Assembly: GCA_002427845.1 (NCBI GenBank)
Contig: DIYZ01000217.1
Location: 1 to 8,185 of the forward strand
Reading direction: 5' to 3'
DNA length: 8,185 nucleotides
From: Chloracidobacterium sp. UBA6041
GTDB taxonomy: Bacteria; Acidobacteriota; Blastocatellia; Pyrinomonadales; Pyrinomonadaceae
Under the pieces are notes generated by a model. That model was not told the origin of the DNA. It made no database searches and saw only the letters and a list, made by a program, of their open reading frames with translations. Position 1 is the first letter of the stretch. Every line of letters begins with the position of its first letter. The position numbers and the translations under genes were made by a program. Below are positions 6,701-8,185 of the stretch, piece by piece.

Positions 6701-8037
6701 ATCGCGTTTCTTAAAGAACCTGCACCGCTGTCCGCGTTCGTAGTGACAATCGGATCGGTTGCGCACATGACTGTAGTACCGGCCGTGGCAACATCGTTCT
6801 CCGAATTTGAATCGGTTGCGGTCGTGCTTACAGAGGCCATGTTGTTATAGAACGTTCCGTCCGAAGTTTCCGACGGTATGTGCCCAACCAGATTAAAGAC
6901 TTGTGCTCCACTTCCAGCCGGAAGGTCTCGCGAGCACGTGAGTGTGCCTCCAGAACCCGGCGTCAATGAATTGCAACTCCATCCCGCAGGTTGTGACAGC
7001 GAGACGAATGTCATGTCTCCCGGAAGGGTATCTGTCAGCGTGGCACTTGTGGCTGTATCAGGTCCGCCATTAATGACCGTGATCACATAGGTCACGTCAG
7101 AATCGGAAGGCGTTGTATCCGGGGCAGTCTTCGTTACGCCCAGATCAGCATTCGGCGTTACGGCACCTACGACGAAACTGTCCACATTCGTCTTAGCCGT
7201 CGCCTCGTTGGTTCCATTTCCGTCCGCGTCATAGCTGATTGTGCCCTGGTTAGCGATCGTGTGCTCTTCAGTGCCAGTCTTAATCGTCGCGTCAATACTA
7301 ATCGTTACCGTATCATTCGCCGGAACGACGCCATTCCAGGTAACTGTGTTTGTGCCGGTATTCGCGGTCGCTGTACCGCCGCTGGCGCTGGCCGCCACGA
7401 GTGTCAAATCGGCCGGAAGCACATCGGTGAACTCGTTCCCCGGGTTATCCTGCTGATCTGAGTTGCTGCTGTTCGAAAGTATTATGAGATAACTAAGAGT
7501 TGAGCCGGGTGTGCTCCCTCCTGATCGGATCTTATTGCCCGTGACAGTGGCTGGCGAGAGCACCGTCGTAGTGGCCGTGCCGCTCTCGTTGCCTGGATTT
7601 CCGTCGGGCGTGCTAGAGGTTGCCGTCGCCGTGTTGCTGATAGTCGAGCCGGCCGCAACTGTTGGAGCCACGGCTACAGTCAGTGTGAAAACGGAGCTGC
7701 CCACGGTGAACGAAGGGTTTGAACACGAAACCGTGCCGGTATCGCCCGCATCCGGAGTTGTACACGACCAGCCACCCGGCGAACTCAAGTCGACGAAAGT
7801 TGTTCCCGCCGGCAGCGTGTCGGTCCACGAGGCATCGGCCGCGTCCGGCCCGTTGTTGTTCACGGTGATCGTATAGGTCAGGTTCGATCCAGTGTTTACC
7901 GGATCCGGAGTGTCAACCTTAGTGACCGATAGATCGGCGCTGGCAAACGCTGCATGACTTCGTCTGGTTTCGGTTTGTGAAACTAACAACAAGACACTCA
8001 GTAAGAGTAAGAGACGCAGGGCTACTATTTTTCTCAT
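3733..8037 (-). CDS. Large secreted multidomain surface protein (DUF11 x3, beta-helix, choice-of-anchor Q, Ig-like, Calx-beta, DUF4214-like)
   Basis: This 1434-aa protein starts with a signal peptide (MRK, hydrophobic LLLLLSVLLLV, cleavage near HAA/FASA at 29-34). Domains follow in order: DUF11-type beta-sandwiches at about 34-160, 163-290 (diverged) and 296-423, with ADLSVTK and YTITVNNNGPD signatures; a right-handed beta-helix at about 427-740 opening with DSGAGSLRNAIQDA and carrying 'GGGI-NTGTLT-ITNSSITGN' rungs; a choice-of-anchor Q module at 753-826 (LGALANNGGPTQTMLPLPGS, then DQRGFPR, DIGAVE); Ig-like domains at about 827-930 and 932-1027; a Calx-beta domain at 1029-1157 (YDTTEGSG, GPETLTLTLSN); and a C-terminal region with two DUF4214-like blocks at 1170-1245 (YRDFLNREPDASGLAFW) and 1365-1434 (FGYLRRNPDA...GYNFWLNKL). 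Likely exported and displayed on the cell surface as an adhesin or matrix component; no catalytic site is seen. The ATG at 8037 has only a weak AAAGAAA ribosome site, but the signal peptide supports it. Confidence 0.9.
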   Translation of the reverse strand: MRKIVALRLLLLLSVLLLVSQTETRRSHAAFASADLSVTKVDTPDPVNTGSNLTYTITVNNNGPDAADASWTDTLPAGTTFVDLSSPGGWSCTTPDAGDTGTVSCSNPSFTVGSSVFTLTVAVAPTVAAGSTISNTATATSSTPDGNPGNESGTATTTVLSPATVTGNKIRSGGSTPGSTLSYLIILSNSSNSDQQDNPGNEFTDVLPADLTLVAASASGGTATANTGTNTVTWNGVVPANDTVTISIDATIKTGTEEHTIANQGTISYDADGNGTNEATAKTNVDSFVVGAVTPNADLGVTKTAPDTTPSDSDVTYVITVINGGPDTATSATLTDTLPGDMTFVSLSQPAGWSCNSLTPGSGGTLTCSRDLPAGSGAQVFNLVGHIPSETSDGTFYNNMASVSTTATDSNSENDVATAGTTVMCATDPIVTTNADSGAGSLRNAIQDACAGSTITFDMTPGHVVSPITLTSAELVISKNLTIQGPGANLLTVQRSTAIGTPIFRVFNIGSATVTISGLTIANGNTADGAAGGGNPGVNGGGIINTGTLTITNSSITGNLTGSGGSNGSGIGGPGGNGGGIYNSGTLTVTNSTISGNRTGPGGNGGASGTGGKGGSGGGIANTGTLSVVNSTLNDNQAGSGGNAGSSGTGGAGGDGGAMLSDTGTITNCTISGNQAGDGGTAGDNGAASSGRGGGIFKGTVGPVLNIRNSIIAGNSSPTGPDISGTVNSQDYNLLGSTSGATFTGTTTHNIINPNPNLGALANNGGPTQTMLPLPGSPAVDAGNVSNLPPDTFDLNNNGNTTEPLPVDQRGFPRVININFDIGAVEVNYAISATDGTSQSTTINSAFATALKATVTESGNPQNAIPVTFSAPVSGASGTFPGASTTAIANTNSSGVATAPTFTANGTAGSYNVLASIGTGLPTATFALTNSKAATTTAVTSSTNPSNLNQTVTFTATVISTAGTPTGTVQFKDGGTNLGSPQTLNGSGVATFSTSSLVAGVHAITADYSGDGNFLPSTGTLSGGQQVGSIIRFSSSNYDTTEGSGFTTITVQRIGDLSQAVSVDYSTPDDSSAMTVLPCSTANGVAFSRCDFETALGTLQFAAGDGTAKTFTVLINQDSFIEGPETLTLTLSNLTGGAGFATPGATTLTATLTIADDVTEPATNPIDDTDTFVRQQYRDFLNREPDASGLAFWKDNIDKCNDPARRPAGLTVAQCIELFRINTSAAFFLSIEFQNTGYYVERTYKTGFGDISPPTVPVPVRFTNFLRDTQQIGAGVIVGQGSWQTQLDNNKSAFALSFVQRAAFLSRYPVQTSATEFVDSLNANAGSVLSDSERSALISELSPNPADPSLRASVLRKIADNATLQQREFNRAFVLIEYFGYLRRNPDAAPEPNLNFDGYNFWLNKLNQFNGNFINAEMVKAFLSSGEYRQRFGP
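5950..6420 (-). repeat. Internal repeats of about 114-117 bp encoding Gly-rich beta-helix rungs
   Basis: Residues 540-696 of the surface protein consist of four units of 37-39 aa, with GGGI or equivalent at 540, 578, 617, 656 (GGAM) and 693. Each unit has a core rung (T-G-T-L/I-T-x-T/V-N-S/C-x-I/L-x-x-N) followed by a 12-18 residue Gly/Ala/Ser/Asn loop. The DNA is correspondingly rich in CCG/GCC on the plus strand, which creates long proline-rich shadow frames. Repeat number could change by recombination. Confidence 0.75.
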
Positions 8038-8129
8038 CTGAATTTCTTTCGAGCGGCTTACTAAGTGGGGCGGGACTGGACTACTTTGAATCTTCGCTAC
8101 GCTACTGATTGATTCAATTTCAGAATGAC

Positions 8130-8158
8130 CTTATAGCACGTTATTCCACGATAGCCAA
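8130..8158 (-). promoter_or_regulatory. Candidate sigma-70 promoter of the large surface protein gene
   Basis: On the minus strand, TTGGCT (8158-8153, 4 of 6 match to -35) is followed by a 17-bp spacer and TATAAG (8135-8130, 5 of 6 match to -10). Transcription would start near 8123, giving a leader of about 85 nt before the ATG at 8037. A 10-bp direct repeat lies immediately upstream of the -35. Confidence 0.45.
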
Positions 8159-8180
8159 CCAGATGTTAACACCAGATGTT
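8158..8180. repeat. 10-bp direct repeat ACCAGATGTT, possible operator
   Basis: ACCAGATGTT at 8158-8167 recurs at 8171-8180, a 13-bp start-to-start distance. It abuts the -35 of the large gene's candidate promoter, a common place for activator half-sites. The window ends 5 bp later, so further copies cannot be excluded. Confidence 0.5.
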
Positions 8181-8185
8181 TACGC

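Overview
The window reads as chromosomal DNA of a Gram-negative soil-type bacterium, most likely an Acidobacteriota of the Blastocatellia type. This rests on remembered family resemblance, not a search: the very large exported protein combines DUF11, beta-helix, choice-of-anchor Q, Calx-beta and DUF4214-like parts, and the gene gaps carry multi-hairpin repeats of a kind I associate with that group.

Left part (1-2364, genes on +): a broken N-terminal stub of an IS110-family transposase (6-237); then a perfect 15-bp tandem duplication and a candidate promoter; then a compact pair made of a GlsB/YeaQ/YmgE-type small membrane protein and a two-CBS-domain protein, each with a good Shine-Dalgarno; then an unnamed protein whose open frame extends upstream of every usual start codon, so its N-terminus may be lost. 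A roughly 510-bp gap follows, with a marginal 37-codon ORF and, at 2320-2364, a clean 3' part of a tRNA-Cys gene running from the anticodon loop through CCA with no 5' half. Such a fragment is the classical scar of integration into a tRNA 3' end. With the transposase stub it suggests that the left part is, or once was, an integrated element or island border, with older chromosome to the right.

Right part (2365-8185, genes on -): a 210-aa protein with a soluble N-terminal domain and a two-helix membrane tail, driven by a near-consensus sigma-70 promoter with a leader of only about 10 nt; a 640-bp gap with three copies (two direct, one inverted) of a multi-hairpin repeat; and a 1434-aa secreted modular surface protein filling 3733-8037. 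Its upstream region holds a candidate promoter with a 10-bp direct repeat beside the -35.

Functionally, the two left genes look like a stress or energy-sensing membrane module. The large right gene encodes an exported adhesin-like or surface-display protein. I see no defence system, CRISPR array, biosynthetic cluster or full mobile element. The most interesting signals are the tRNA-Cys scar, the repeat array and the internally repetitive surface protein.
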